From positions 30,140,782-30,204,781 of the forward strand of contig NC_132893.1 of assembly GCF_030463535.1 (NCBI RefSeq): a DNA stretch of 64,000 nt, read 5' to 3'. The notes under the pieces are model-generated. The model was not told the DNA's origin. It did no database searches and saw nothing but the letters and a program-made list of their open reading frames with translations. How positions within the stretch are numbered: the first letter of the stretch is position 1; each line of letters opens with the position of its first letter. A program made the translations under genes and the position numbers. This document shows positions 1 to 14,295 of this stretch, one piece after another. This stretch comes from Salminus brasiliensis (taxonomy: Eukaryota; Chordata; Actinopteri; Characiformes; Bryconidae).

Positions 1-360
1 AGAAATTGTGGAGCAGACAGCATGCACCTATTGGCACTAGAGGGGTATAAAGCCCCCCAGCATTGAGCTGTGGAGCAGTGGAGCTGTGTTCTCTGGAATG
101 ATGAATGGTGCTTATCCAATATGTTCAGGATGAGCTGGCAGGTTGTTAATGCAACACCCTGATCTTACTAACACACGCTTGTTGCTAAATGCAATCAAAC
201 CTTTCCAGCAATTCTCTACTAGAGTATAGTAGAAAGCCTTCCTTGGACAGTACAGACAGTTACCTCAACAAAAGTAGGATAAACTCTGTAGTTAATACCC
301 TTGAATTGACGATGGAAGAAACAATGAACGGACAGGAGTCCATATACTTTTGTCAAACAG
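1..360 (+). mobile_element. Non-autonomous TIR DNA transposon family 1, left-truncated copy
   Basis: The copy carries the family body (GCATTGAGCTGTGGAGCAGT, TGCAATCAAA, GGAAGAAACAATGAA) and the right TIR variant ACTTTTGTC. The left end is cut by the window edge. The family is defined by comparing about twelve copies in this window. No transposase is encoded. Confidence 0.7.
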
Positions 361-2029
361 TATTCCAGTTTGAATGGGTGGGTTAAACTGAATCAGTGGA
401 CATGTTTAAATGTGTATGTTACGGATCCCGGCCCTTTAAAGTGACAGAAAACTGAATCTCAGACTGACTGAAAAATAGAGCCCAGACACCACAGCCCAGC
501 CGGCTCCACTTGCGGTTCACACCAAGCTTGTTTTAGTTCTAGAAAGGAAAAACTCCTGTTTCGTGTCCCCAACTGTGACCTGATCAAGAGTGTAGATTTT
601 CCTTCCCAGCCGCTGGAGAACATGCATTATGAAACGGGTGTTGAATTCCTTCAACAAGCCGGTACCGGTGCTCACCTGCTACTACAGTCATGAAACATGC
701 ATTAGTGTAGATACAGTGAGCGGTACTCCAGAGATAAAGCAGGATTGTGCTTCCAAACAAGTGTAAAACACAGGCCTAAAATCCACAAATAAATAAAGCG
801 TCCGGCCTCGTTCATCACCTTTAAATCAAGTGGAACATGACAGGCCGCCTAAATACCAACAGCAGCTTAATGGCCTGATGTAAATTGTGACGGCTTGTGA
901 TGAATGCTGGGTAGTAGAGGACTTTATTAGGATTTTATTTTCACACAATTCAGAGTAGGCCTGAAATATGTGGACGTAAAGAATTAAGCACAGTAATAAA
1001 GATGCTATTTCGGAGTAGCTTGTAGCTTTTGACCACTTTTACTATTGATTCAGGTTTTAGCACACCATTAGCTGTAGATCAACCAGACTTAAGCCCGATC
1101 AGACAGGATTACATTCACATGGTAAGGTAATTATTCCCAGAGTTTCACCATGTGATTTTAGTCCCATCCGAATGTACAGTGTGAGTAACGATTTCAGTGC
1201 CTTTTACCGTCTGTAAATTGGCCATAAACGTTTTATTAATCCCCATGAGAATCAACATGTGGTCAAATCCTTTGCCGTTATTCATCTTTTTTGCTTGACG
1301 ATGGAGGCGCTCAAGAAAGCATAAAGTTTTGTTGTGCATCGTACAAACACCTCAGGTTCTTTGCGTCTGTGGCAAACCTCAGTCAAATCCAAAAAAACAA
1401 GCCACGAGACTTCAGTGGTGCGACAATTTCGGTTGCTAACTTTTTTTTAAAATTAAATTAAAATTAACAAAATTAACTAAAATTTCATTTCTGCTATAAA
1501 GGGCCAGTGTGTAAGTCAAGTAGCCACTCCCATCATGTCGAGGAGTTTCGACAACCCTAAAACACAACAAATATCAGTCTGAAATGTAAACGTGTAAATC
1601 ATATATCAACCCAAGTGCATCAAGACAAGTAATGGCCGTGGTCACAAAGAAGAAACACTTAGAGGAACAAGATTTAAAAGGGGAACCCGGGAACAGGAAC
1701 GGGTGACACCGGAAAGCTAAACACAACAAATGCATGAAGAAATAACTTATGGCTTTTACAGTAAAGAAAACTGAATAAAGAAACAAAAGTGAGCCTAGAA
1801 CTGAAATGCTCAGATTTAACCACTTAACGCCAGAGATTAACGGCCGACGTCTTATCGGCGGAGAAGGATCGTTAGCAGCAGTTTGTAAAATCAGCAAATA
1901 TTAAACAGGACTGCGCACAGTCCATTCAGCAGCAGGTCAGACCATCTATACACAGTCGTATGAAGAGGTTTGGCCACTCTTGGCTAATTGATTTTTTTGC
2001 CTTTTTATTTATTTATTTATTTATTTTTT
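360..2029. other. No gene seen
   Basis: Noncoding sequence with an AT-rich patch near 1.44-1.49 kb and no exon with matching splice sites that I recognise. It probably lies within an intron of the minus-strand gene that starts near 30.6 kb. Confidence 0.4.
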
Positions 2030-2620
2030 GGCTATTAGGGCCATTCCAAAAGCTTCCAGGTAATCCAAGATGGACTTTGAGCAGTATTTTGGATCACCAT
2101 CCTGTTGAAGAAGCCATCCTTTTCCCATCCTGACATCTGCATCCAGGATTTGCTGTGCAGTAATGCTAAAGTCACTGGAAGCCACACAACCCCAAAGCAT
2201 AATTAGATCCACTACAAAGCTTCACAGTTGGCAAAGTGTTCTTTTCATGAGAGGTTTTCTTCACAGACCGTGGCCAAACACTTCTATACTTTGACTTCAT
2301 CAATCCACAGCACTTGTTTCTAAAACTCATCTGGCTTCTCAGGAGGTTTCGTGACTCTTCCATGTCCAAGTCCATTTTCCCAGAATGGCCATTTCTCACC
2401 AATACTAACTATGATGGCCTATCTTTCAGTGATTTCTTCCAGGATGATAATGCACCATGTCACAAAGCAAATGCTGACAACATGACAACAGGTTCGGGGT
2501 TCTTCAGTGGCCTTCCCAGCTTCCCAGACCTTTGGGATGTGGTAGAACATTTTTGTTTTTCCACACACACTGAGCCTGAGCACTGAGCAGTCCATCAGAG
2601 CAGCTGTCTGGTTAATATTC
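2030..2620 (-). mobile_element. Tc1-like transposase relic
   Basis: On the minus strand, MLWGCVAS and LLQQDGDPKYCSKSILDYL resemble the catalytic region of Tc1-type transposases (WGC..., QQD.DPKH.SK). The frame is short and broken on both sides, so this is a dead fragment. The adjoining 2220-2600 segment is probably part of the same element. Confidence 0.6.
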
Positions 2621-3228
2621 AACAACGCCGACTAACCTGCCATTGGAAAAAGGGACGCGAGAGCGAGAGAGAGAGAGGCTGAAGCCACAACACGGCTCTG
2701 AATGCCAGGAGCAGCCTGTAATTTATGGCCTTTCATACAGCCATCAGCCCGAGGGATCCCACTGCAACATCCAGCAATGCTCAGCTACCACCAGTGATTT
2801 CATCTGTAGCTGTTTCAATAAGTATTGCAGTTTACCGAACGGGAAAAGCAAGCCACATTTAATCTTCTCAGCTATAGGGGTTTTCCCAACAGCGAGACTA
2901 TTCTTTGCCATTTTCCCGAGGTTTGTTCTCAAGGGAAAAGAAACATTGCTGATATCACAGACCCTGCATTTCAGGCAGCACAATGAATCAAATGTTAATG
3001 CTGACATCTGCCACTTAATAAAGGCTGCCAGTAAATGATTATTATTGTAATCCAAAAATAAAAAATAAAAAAACCCACTCCAGATGAGTCTTTATGTGGG
3101 CGTCCAAGCCAAGCTTTAAACGCATCACATTAATGACCACCCAGTTCAACTGGTCTGTCGTAATGGTAGCATGTAGAAACATAACGGAGTAATGGATTTT
3201 CTTTTGAATAAATCTGTGTCACATTTTC

Positions 3229-3500
3229 CCTTTTTCTCCCAATTTGGTTCTGCCTACTGCCACAGCCCTCCTAGCACTAGCAACGCTCTCAACACCAGGA
3301 AGGTAAGGACCCAAGTGATGTTGGAGGAGATGTATTAAGTGTGATGATCGTGGGAGATAGCGCCATCTACCCACCCAAAAGAGAGCACGGCCAAGCATGC
3401 TCACTCTGACTCCGGCCACTGATGGCAAAGTGGTGTGGATCGAACTTGTGACATCAGGCCACTGTGGTAGCACGTTAGAGCGCTGGGCCACTCAAAGCCC
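3229..3500 (-). mobile_element. tRNA-derived SINE copy
   Basis: On the minus strand a tRNA-like head (GAGTGGCCCAGCGCTCTAA and an AGTTCGATCC B-box-like stretch) leads to the same body and tail (AAATTGGGAGAAAAAGGG) as the copy near 20.5-21.1 kb. It is diverged. Confidence 0.6.
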
Positions 3501-4222
3501 TCAGTGACGATCCACATTTTGTCCACATCAATGATCCATACTGAAACCAGAAAGGTTAACCCACAATGGGATGCAGACATCACACACACTGCTTCCTATG
3601 TAGTGTATTAAGCAATTTACAAAATTACAGATTCTAAAGCTATATATTTGTAACAGAGCAGTATTTACATGTATTAATATGTGCAAATCTAAAAATCTAG
3701 TGTTATTTGCATGTAGCGTTTTTGAAAAGCTCAGTTTTCAGTGACCAAAAAGTGCATTTTCATGGATGGGAGGTTTAAAAAAAAAAAATAAAAAAAAAAG
3801 GTGTGGACCGAGGCCAAGTTCGCCTAAGAACTTTTGGTGTATGCAATGCTGCACAGTAGAACTGTGCACCACCACTCCAACTGGTCTGCTCTAATGATGG
3901 TATCCAGCAACATAAAATGAAATGATGGTATTCTATCCATATCACTGATCCCACACTGAAACCCAAAAACATTAAACATGCGAGAAAAAACCGCTGAAGT
4001 TCGTCCCACATCTTTTTTCTTTCAATTCAATTCCATTTCTTTTTACCACAGCGGTCAGAGATGATTCAGGGGCAGGACCTTCCAAACGCTGGGTTAGAAA
4101 CATCAAGAAAGCCACAGTGAATCACACACACGCAAATAGTTGCCAGTAATTTACTATGACCTCCAACTGCTTCTTCAACACAAACCCTTTTGGAGGGGGT
4201 GTGCAGCTCCAGGACAGAAGGC

Positions 4223-4258
<36 letters not shown>

Positions 4259-5854
4259 GTTAAACCAGGTTGCCACAGTGTGGTTTTAGTCAGGGGTGCA
4301 GAAATACACTTTTTCAACACATTTTGCGATTCTTGATTTGAAGGTTCAGCTAAACAATTGAAATTGTCCATATTTAATATATGAAACTCAGGGTACTTTA
4401 ATCATACACCGCATTAGTTCAGACCATTAAAAGTTCTCCAGTAGGACTTTTCCAGTTCCTTTCGTCCAACAAACCACAAAATAAAATCATCAAAGTCGTA
4501 AGAAATTCTAAGTGCTTTCAGGAAAAAGCCCACTCATTTGAGCGTGGGTGTACAACGTGAAACCCACCCCACCCCACATTCCCACACTTCACAGCGTTTT
4601 CCCCTTCACTTCTAGTTGTTTTCTAGGACATCTGAAGCCTGACGCCATGGTCTAAGGAGGTCTTGAAACATGAAATCTGTCTGCTGCAGATGGTGACCCA
4701 CGTCCTCTTCCCCCGAGCACATTCGCCCAGCACAGCTCAACAGGCAAGTTTTAAGAACAGTTACATACACTGCTGCTCTCGTAAAAACGCTGCATCTCCA
4801 AGAGAGGGTAAAAACCCTCTGAATATTCATCATGCCATTCGACAGCGAAGTGGAAGATTCAAATTATGTTAAAAAGTAAAAAAAAAAAAGAAGAAAAAAC
4901 TAAACGGAGATCCAGGTCCTACAAAATAGGAATCCAGATATGCTCATGTGTGGGTAATCTGGTGCCCTGCAATAGTTAGCATTAATAAATAAATAAATTA
5001 ATAAATAAATAAATACACAACACTGTCTTATAATCTAGTGACGTTACCATAGTAACTCTGTTAAACCTCACTGGGTAAAGTCCTGATGGAAATGGTTGCA
5101 CCTTTGGAAATCCCCCAAATGTGATGGCAAACTTCAGGAGTGGGGAAGCTCTATAGTATATGTGCTCTGTGTCTTTAAGAGACTGAAAGCCTCAGCCACC
5201 CACACATGAGTAGGAATGAAGCAGAGGAGGTAGCCATCATGAGCTCCCACTCCATCCAAAGCAATAAAAAGAAGACCCTCTCGCGCTCTCTCTTTCTCTC
5301 TCACTGTCTTCCTCTCTCTTTCAATCGCTCTCCCTCGCTAGCCCACCCCTCCACCCCCCAGCATTCCAAACCTGAAACTCCTGCAGCTCAAGCCAAGAAA
5401 ACATCACGGCTCAGCCTGAGGCAAACGGAACATACAGTACGTCTCTCCCGGCTGATTCGAGCGGCGGTTCCTTGGTATTCACAGAGCTTTATTTCCCAGA
5501 GCAGCAATCGGGTTCCTGACAGGACGCTTTCAGTATTGCCACATACTGAACAAACTGGTGTGTGAACTGACAGGATTCAAATGCGTCAACTGGCTGAACA
5601 TGAACACAATGTATTACATCAACACAACGCCAGTGCGTGGTGCAACACGGCTCATTTACATGCAATAGTGTGACGCAACAGAGTCGCCCTGATTCAAAGC
5701 AATGTTTTCAGTCCAGCAGTTTTCAAATAAGCAGGAGAGCAAGTTTTTAATACTGCCAATTCTGGCCTACATTTCCCCCAATCCCAGCAGCTTTAGAGGA
5801 GCGTTAGTCGATTTTCCCTCCCTTTTCTAACTTATTCAAAACTGTGGAACATAG
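3501..5854. other. No gene seen; simple repeats
   Basis: Noncoding. It contains an A-rich run at 3778-3799, a CA run at 4225-4257, an AAAT-type run at 4980-5012 and a pyrimidine-rich stretch at 5274-5345. No recognisable exon. Confidence 0.5.
4225..4257. repeat. CA microsatellite
   Basis: About sixteen CA units in uninterrupted tandem. Confidence 0.95.
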
Positions 5855-5860
5855 TCAAGA

Positions 5861-6713
5861 CCCTATTACTCCAGTCCCATCTCCTCAAGACCCCCATTAC
5901 TCATTACTCCAGCCCCATCTCCTCAAGACCCCCATTAATCATTACTCCAGCCCCATCTCCTAAAGACCCCCATTACTCCAGCCCCATCTCCTCAAGATCC
6001 CCATTACTCCAGCCCCATCTCCTCAAGACCCCCCATTACTCATTACTCCAGCCCCATCTCCTCAAGATCCCCATTACTCCAGCCCCATCATCACTAGGCC
6101 CCCATTACTCCAGCCTCTCCTCCTCAAGGCCCCCAATTACTCATTACTACAGCCCCATCTTCACAAGGCCCCCATTACTCCAGCCCCATCTCCTCAAGGC
6201 CCCCATTACTCTAGCCCCATCTCCTCAAGGCCCCCATTACTCCAGCCCCATCTCCTCAAGGCACCCATTAGTCCAGCCCCATATTACTCCAGCCCCATCT
6301 CCTCAAGGCCCCCATTACTCCAGCCCCTTCTCCTCAAGGCCCCCATTACTCCAGCCCCTTCTCCTCAAGGCCCCCATTAGTCCAGCCCCATCTCCTCAAG
6401 GCCCCCATTACTCCAGCCCCTTCTCCTCAAGGCCCCCATTAGTCCAGCCCCATCTCCTCAAGGCCCACATTAGTCCAGCCCCATCTCCTCAAGGCCCCCC
6501 CCATTACTCTAACCCCATCTCCTCAAGGCCCCCCCCATTACTCTAACCCCATCTCCTCAAGGCCCCCCCCATTACTCTAACCCCATCTCCTCAAGGCCCC
6601 CCCCATTACTCTAACCCCGTCTCCTCAAGGTCCCCCCCATTACTCTAACCCCATCTCCTCAAGGCCCCCCCATTACTCCAGCCCTATATTACTCCAACCC
6701 CATCTTCTCAACA
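5861..6713. repeat. Minisatellite, about 29-bp unit
   Basis: Tandem copies of a unit close to CCCATTACTCCAGCCCCATC followed by TCCTCAAGG span about 850 bp. Early copies carry an extra CATTACT insertion. Late copies carry longer C runs and TCTAACCCC in place of CCAGCCCC. The strand is strongly C-rich. Confidence 0.95.
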
Positions 6714-9036
6714 ACTGGTGGACATCATGCGGTACACTTTCCAACCAGTCAGAGCAGGTCAAAAACGTGCCTTTACATAACACAGAAGATATTCTTTTTG
6801 AGACTGATCAATCAATACTGTGAAAAATGGTTATTCTAAAGGTCTATTCCTGCTGCCAACTACACCACAGATATAGCATGTTTCTCTCACCTCACTCCAG
6901 CCCTGAAGATGCTGCCTTTGCCAAAGGAAGGCCAGTCTGAAGCAGGGAGGGAGTCCCTCACTCTGCTGAACCCGCTGACTGCACATGGCCCATTTAAAAG
7001 TCTGCCATCTGTCTGGATTAAAACCATGAAGGCTCGCAGTTGGAGCCTGGACAAGGAGCCACAGCAAATGCAGGACAAAAAAGTAAAGCATGTCTGCCAG
7101 GAGAGAGTCAGGCAATACAGCATATAGCGTATCGCACTTGTACAGTGTTTAGTTCGAGCAACTGCCACAAACAACTGTCCCACCGGACTGGGTGCCCGCT
7201 GGACATCGGGCCATTCATGAACCCTCACCATTCACGTCAGAAAGACTGTGGTTTGCTCCTCGGTCCAAGAAGCACCACTACATTCCAGGTAAGGCCATGT
7301 TGCTAAGTGCCCATGTGGAGAGCAGAGCTGGTGCCAAAACGCTTAACAGCTCCAATGCAATGCAGATCCAAAGTCCCAGCAAACAAGAAGGCTGAGTGTT
7401 TATGTAACGTGGTTCAGGCCTGGCAGCTCTGCAAAGTCACAAAAGCACTAATGACAATGTTAGCGAAGCCCGGACTGAACAGGACTGGCCAATTCACTTC
7501 TTAAACCCTCTGTGGGGAAGTGGGCAATACAGCAAAATCTATAAAGATAAAAAAAAAATCAGATGATACGTTATCATTATATAAATACAAAAAACAATAT
7601 CAGACAAAGATTTAAAGCTGCAGAGCAATGAAAGGTGGAAAGTTCAGAAACCAGTTTCTTGAACTCGAATCTGACAGCAACTTTCCTAGTAGAAACCAAT
7701 CAATTATCCATCAATTCTGAAAAAAAAAACCCTACATTGAGTATACACACTCAGGTAATGATCAAAGACCTCCTTCTAAAACTCCAAATCTATAAATCAG
7801 TATTGTCAACAAACCACTGGCCATCATTTGTGCCCTGTTGGCTCCATGATCCCATCATAGTGTTTGGACCCCTATGATTGCCACTCGTCATCGCAATGTC
7901 ATTGAGACCATTTTCACTACAGCGTTAGTTTCAGGACCCGGAAACACACACCAGTTCAGTACATTTGGTCAAGTGTGAAAGATGCAGCGACCAGACTGCA
8001 GTGTTGTAAAGGAGCTGGGAGCTGATTGGTCAGGAAGGAGAGTCAGACTGGATTATAAGATGTTAAAAATTATAAAACAGTCATTTTAAGAAACGTCTCG
8101 GCTAAACTAAATCAGTCAGTCCAGAATGTTTCATCACAGAAACAGACACTAAAAATAAAGGGAGTTTACTGAACTGATATTAATCAGCAGTTCATCTGAT
8201 CTCTTATCATTTATTTATATAAACAGAAAGATTGGATCGGTATCGGCTCATCATTAGCATTAAGAGACTGGGATTGGATTGTGGGCAAAATAACTTGACC
8301 GGGACATCCCTATTCAAACCATTAAATACTTAAAGTGCACTGATAAACACTATAAAAATACCAAGCCCACACACACACACACACACAAACCATGGTCTAT
8401 TTTAAGCACCAGGAAGTTGAACAGGCTGTTCTTGGAGCATCAGAGTATTCCGCTTTCCCACAATCGTATAGAAACGCTGTCTTGCAAGTTTATTATACAG
8501 AATTACATTAACCACTTTTTCAGCTAAATTTAAAAAGGGAATACCATAAAGTCCTGACCTACTTAAGCCATTAACCACAGAAATGATTGAACCAACAAAA
8601 GTTCAGTTTCTGTCCAAATTTACTGACCAACTGACCTCAAAGAGTCTAAATCAACAGCAGGCAGACTGAAGTGAATTCTTACAGCATGGCAAATCACATC
8701 ACACACGACAAACGGCAACAGATCTCAGCAAGCAGATAGAAGAGCTTCCTTTTAAAGCTATATACACAACTAAAAAGTAGCACATAACTGCTGTCAGGAG
8801 TGCGAAGGAGGACCGGCCTCAATGAATGGACCAAAGAAATGGTGGAAAATACTTGGACTAAACCCTTGTTAATTTAACTCACTTTACCTTTTAGTCACAG
8901 ATGTTCTTTATTCCTCTTTGTGATGGTCCAGTGGAAAGGACACATGGGAACGCTTCAGGTTTGGGTGCTAGAAAATCAGCATGTGTTTGTGTTCACTTTA
9001 TATACTATATATCCTAAACACATAGTCAAAGTACAC
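6714..9036. other. No gene seen
   Basis: Noncoding, with a short CA run at 8369-8389 and A-rich patches. No recognisable exon or full transposon. Confidence 0.4.
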
Positions 9037-9500
9037 TGACCAACCATAACATTAAAACCTCTTGTGCCACCAGAACAGCTCTGACTGGTCATGTTTTGGG
9101 GCCCCACAAGACCTTTTAAGGTGACTTTTAGTATTTGGCACCAAAACATTAGCAGCAGATCCCCCATGAATGGCATCAATTAGCCTTGGGAGCCCATGAC
9201 CCTGTCGTCGGGTCACCGGTTGTTATTCTTGGAGCGCTTCTGGTAGAAAACCGCATACCAGGAACACCCCACAAGACCTGGCTGATGTTCTGGAGATGTT
9301 CTGACCCAGTCGTTTAGCCATTACAGTTTGGCCAGATTCTTACACTTTCCATTTTTCCTGCTTCCAACACATCAACTTCAGGAAATGCAGAAATTAAGGC
9401 ATGCTAATACCCAATCATGCCACATCAGGGGGTTGGGTCTGCAGAAGCCATACTGCCGTCGTAATATACAGCAATATAACCACAATATGATATTTTATCC
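9037..9500 (+). mobile_element. DNA transposon family 2 (GATCAGCCATAACATTA type), partial copy
   Basis: It starts with CACTGACCAACCATAACATT and continues with the family body (CCCACAAGACCT, GATGTTCTGGAGATGTTCTG, ACCCAGTCGT). The right inverted end is not clear. The same body is found at 26.85, 37.97 and 42.75 kb. Confidence 0.65.
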
Positions 9501-10301
9501 CCTAATACCCCTTTAAACGCACCACTCGACTATCTTCCCAAAAAAACTCTGATACAAGAAATTATGATGCCAACTGCCGTCAGAGGAATCTCATATTTTC
9601 GATGTCGGAAGCGCAAGCTGGAGACGATAACGGACGCAGACGAGACCAGAGGTTAAAGTGGCTCTTGAACCACCGGGCCCAGGCACGATTGCTCTGATGG
9701 AGGCCTTCTTCATGCTTGGCTACATCTGCACTCAGTTACGTCTCATGGCCTCCATCAGACTGCTGAGTTATGACTCACACTGATGGCACTCCGGGGACGC
9801 GGCTGCTTCTATATCCAGGACCTGATTTTTCCTCATGTCTACCTTGCCTGCTGCCCCTGTGTGCTAAAAATGCAGTCTACACGGACAAACCTCGCAGGAA
9901 GGAAAGCCGGAGGAGTGCGAGCGAGCCAGGCTAGCGTCTGGAATTCTTCAACGGGTTAATCAAGGTTTAGTGGGGCCCGGCTGGACGCCTGCCAGTTTAA
10001 AGAAGAGACGCCCTTGTGCTGGAAACCCAAGCCTCGCTGTCGGATTTGAGCACTCTGAGGAGAACAGAGCAGAGCAGCGAACATTTCCATATTCCTATGA
10101 AGTCAGTCAGTCAGTGTGGTTAAGGAGGAGGTTTCCAGCAACGCTATCCTTAAAGACTCCATACCACAGCTATTCCATTTGCTCCTTTAAGTACAAGGCC
10201 CCAGCTCAGGGAGTCCACATATGGAAGCTAAGCTGCTAAAACAGCACGTTCTGAATTCCTGGTTTTTGTGAGGTCATAAAAACATAACATTTAAATACAT
10301 C

Positions 10302-10720
10302 AATCAGCCATAACATTAGCACCACTGACAGTAGTGTAAAAAATATATATTTTCTTCATCTCAGGTGGCATCTGTCGCATAAGCATTTGAGCCACTCGGA
10401 CAAGAGCTCAATGCTGACGGCTAGACGACTGGGCAGAACATCTTCAAAACATCAGGCGAGTCTTGTGAGGTATTTATAGTATGCAGTGGTCAATGCCTAC
10501 CAAAAATGGTTCTAGAAAGGACAACTGGTGAACTAGTGACAGGGTCATGGGTACCCAATGCTCATTGATGCGATCCATGGAGGCTCCACCCCAAAACATT
10601 CATGATCTCCTGCTCATGTCTTGGTGCCAGGTCCTGTGGAGTCAGATCTGTTGTGGCGGCACAATGGCGACCTACTCAATATTAGGAAGGCTGTGCCAAT
10701 GTAATGAGTGATCAGGGTAT
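10302..10720 (+). mobile_element. DNA transposon family 2, partial copy
   Basis: The left end ATCAGCCATAACATTAGCAC and the body (GACAGGGTCATGGGTACCCA) are visible, with a weak right end near GAGTGATCAGG. Diverged. Confidence 0.6.
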
Positions 10721-13260
10721 ATCAGCCTATATAGCCTACAGGAGTTTAGCTCCACCCATTAACAGGTTCATGGTTCAAGATGGACAGGGAGAAAAATATA
10801 TGTGGAAAATATATAAATAAATATATAAAAAACGTGAATGAGGAAAATGCACATCCCGTAACTTTATCTCGGGGGAGCATGATTAAATGCGTAAGGATGC
10901 TTTAAGGCTTCTTCATATTGGCTACAATGGAAACCTTTTGTGGATGGATCCTTCAGGAGCACTGCCTTCAATGAATCTTTATTAAACAGTGCAGGCTACT
11001 GAACTGTAATTTCTTCCTCCCCATAGGATTCCCATTATCCCAAAACAGCCGATTGATCACAGCACACACAGATCAATAAATATTCACTCTGGTGATCATC
11101 CACTGAGGATGATCAGACCCTTTGGCTTCTCCCTCTGTAAACTGGACATCGGCAAGCTGTCAGGCCTCATAAAAGGCATCTATAAAGCGTCCGTAAAGTC
11201 ACCCAAACGAGCCATACAATGAACAAAGACAAGAAATCCATGGTATGTAGGCTCTGCAGACCATGTACTTATGGTCAAGACCACTCAAGCTTGGATAGTA
11301 GAGCGCTTTCTGCAAGAGCACTAGACAAGAACCAAGTCTGCTATTCTTGGCACCAGGCTCCGTTTGTTGCAGCACTCCATGGAAAAGAGGGCCAGCGTTC
11401 AGCACGAGTCCTGCTTCAGCTCTGCCAGAGATTAATTAACTCCTTAAACCCTGTACATAGGCCCACACTTCATTCATTCAACCTTCATACCTATATTAGT
11501 CTAAACATCATTCATAGGCCCCAAGATTGAACCTTGTGGGACTCCAATATGTTTAAACGTTTACCAAACCAGTCACTGTAGCTTCAGCTTTAGAATTCAT
11601 AACACTGAACCTAACGAACCCAGAGCTCAGTGGGTTAAGGCAGATCACCCCCTTATGGGTTATATAATATATACATGTCCCGGCCTCCAGTAAAGTTTCA
11701 TCGAACACCAAATTCAATCATGAAATAACCATAAAACAAGATCACCATGAGCTACATTTGAGCTGACGGTCATGGAGTTTATAAACGCCAAGTTAGTAAC
11801 AAAGCTGGACACTGAACACACTGAAGGACACAACTGTTACCTTGTCATTTATGACCCAGGTTTCAGGATCCCACTTCGTGGCCGGAGGAACATCCAAGGA
11901 AAAGCACCACAGGTGTTAATCTGCAAGAGAAGGAAAAAAAAAGGCAACAAACTTAACAAGACTCCACCGTATCACATTCCAGCGCTCAGACTGCACCTGA
12001 TCGGCTGCAAAGATAAGGAGGATACTCTTACAAAACATCAATCTTGAACAAAACCAGACAGAAAGCAAAGAATCTGGACTGTCCAGCTGAACTACGTAAT
12101 TACTCAAGTAAAGCACACTCCATTACATTAAAAACACTCCAGTGACTAGGGTGAAACTGTGTGTAACATTTCGGCTGGTGGGAGGACGGCTAAAAGGTTT
12201 ACAGTATAATCATAATCCTTGGGCAGACTAATTACAATGTCATTATTTTTCCATTTTATAGACGTCATATTAATCATATCTTTTAAGTGTGTCTTCTTCT
12301 AGTGCATGCCTAACCTCCACTCAATTAATTACAGTAATTTAAGCCAAAACGTGCACATTATTACACATTACATGAAAGACACGGGAAACAGCGACTGGAG
12401 GTGGGCGATGTGAACTGAAATTCATAGCAATATTTTTTTACTATCAGGGCAATAACTCGACACACACACAATCCACCGAAAATAAATACTACTACAGCCG
12501 TAAATAAATAAATAAACATATGTATACATTTTATAATAAAATATATATTTCAGCTAACCCTGACTTTCCTTATTTCCTTATTTCCAAATGCATTCCAATG
12601 ACTTTATAGTTATAAAATCAACAAAATATGTAATCTGACCAATCTGATCTGGGGTAACCAAACTTATGCACAAGACTAATGGAAAAATAAGTGAAATCCA
12701 TCTTTTCTATCCTTAATTTACCCATCATGCATATAATATTTTGTTTAAACAAAAAACCTGAATATTCACATAGCAACACTGTGGTGCCCACATTTTTGCA
12801 AGTCCCTACAACCAAACAAGAACCAAGAGATAAACCGGAACCCCTTTACATAGCTATTTTAGGCCCAAGTTTTGTTAGCCTAACAGCTGTGTGGGTTAAA
12901 CATACACTCACACATTTCCAGTACTTTCTCTTTGAAGGAGACAACATTCAGAAAGCAATGTGTTTTATTCTAAAGTAACATAACAGGGTGGTAAATAGGT
13001 CTTTTCAATACCATCTGAGCATTTTTCACCCCAACCAAAAAGTCACATCCAATCTATACATCAAACAGCAACTTTCAAAACCTTCTCTACCGCCTTTGGA
13101 CCCTGTAAACACCTGCTCACTTCCTGTGACTAATATCTGGACGGCATGCTGATAAGAGTTTAGCCACATGCGTTTACAGTCTGTAGTCAAATGTGTCTCT
13201 GCTTAGTCAGACCGAAATCTGATTGGTGTGTGGGACAGAATATGCAAATTTGCTCCTTGC
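10721..13260. other. No gene seen
   Basis: Noncoding and AT-rich in places (10.79-10.85 kb, 12.48-12.56 kb). No recognisable exon. Confidence 0.4.
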
Positions 13261-13263
13261 TGG

Positions 13264-13520
13264 TGTTTGGGTTGTACTGGGAGGAGTTTCGGTTGTGGAA
13301 TTGGTCTTGGAGAGACGGCGGAGTTTACACTGCTATAACGTGGCTCAAATGCGTCTCAGACCTCCTCCTGAAGTGGTTTGAGTGATGGGACTTGTAAACG
13401 TGTCTTGGGTGTGTTCACGCTTGCAGTTTTTATTTTATTATTATTTTTTATTTTAATATTTTTCGTTTGACCGGATTCAGATATAAGCCTGATACTCAAG
13501 ACATACGAAGTGACCAGTTA
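13264..13520 (+). repeat. Dispersed repeat, copy A of a pair
   Basis: It shares long runs with 23648-23866, for example CCTCCTGAAGTGGTTTGAGT and CCTGATACTCAAGA. The class is unknown; it is probably an old transposon. Confidence 0.7.
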
Positions 13521-14202
13521 AAAAAAAAAAACCAACAACCAGAGAACTATGCTGAATATGAGAGGCAGCTGCACCTCAGATCTGCCAAAATCTAAATTAC
13601 TCTGATTTCTTATTTAGAGCAAAAAATGGTCAGTTCAATTTTGGCTGATTCTAACTGTGAAGCCCTGGATGACAACAAAACAGCATAAAAAAAAAAAAAA
13701 AAAATCCATACTGTGGAATAACGTAATGGTATTTATGAGCACACTTCCTTCCTTTATGGTGAAGTAAACCAGCAATGCCCTATTTTCTGAAGACCCTACA
13801 ACCTTACTAAGATCTTCCAACAAGATCCAGGAAATAAGGCCTAAATTATGAGCTCTGCTTGTGCTTTTATGTACACCGTCGATAGGCCCAGGTCACAGGT
13901 CGCGTCAAGTTCATTTTCCACAGCCAGAAAAATCACATCAGAGCTTGGCCTCGTCTGCCCTGTCTCCTGGCCGAGCCAACACACTCTGACATACGAGCCC
14001 CGTGAGCTGCGGGCTAGCGAGGGCAGGCTTTAAGAAGTGGAGCTGGAACGAAGCAGGAAGAGGAGGAGGGGGTGGGGACCCTCAGCACAAAGTTAGAAAG
14101 CCTTACTGCCATTGGCCGACATCACACAGTCACTTACTTCTGCTCCAATTCCTCCCGGGCCATTTTATCCGCCTCTCATGTGTTAAAGATTTACTGTCTG
14201 TG

Positions 14203-14204
<2 letters not shown>

Positions 14205-14293
<89 letters not shown>
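14205..14293. repeat. Long CA microsatellite
   Basis: About 44 uninterrupted CA units, the longest in the window. Confidence 0.97.
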
Positions 14294-14295
<2 letters not shown>

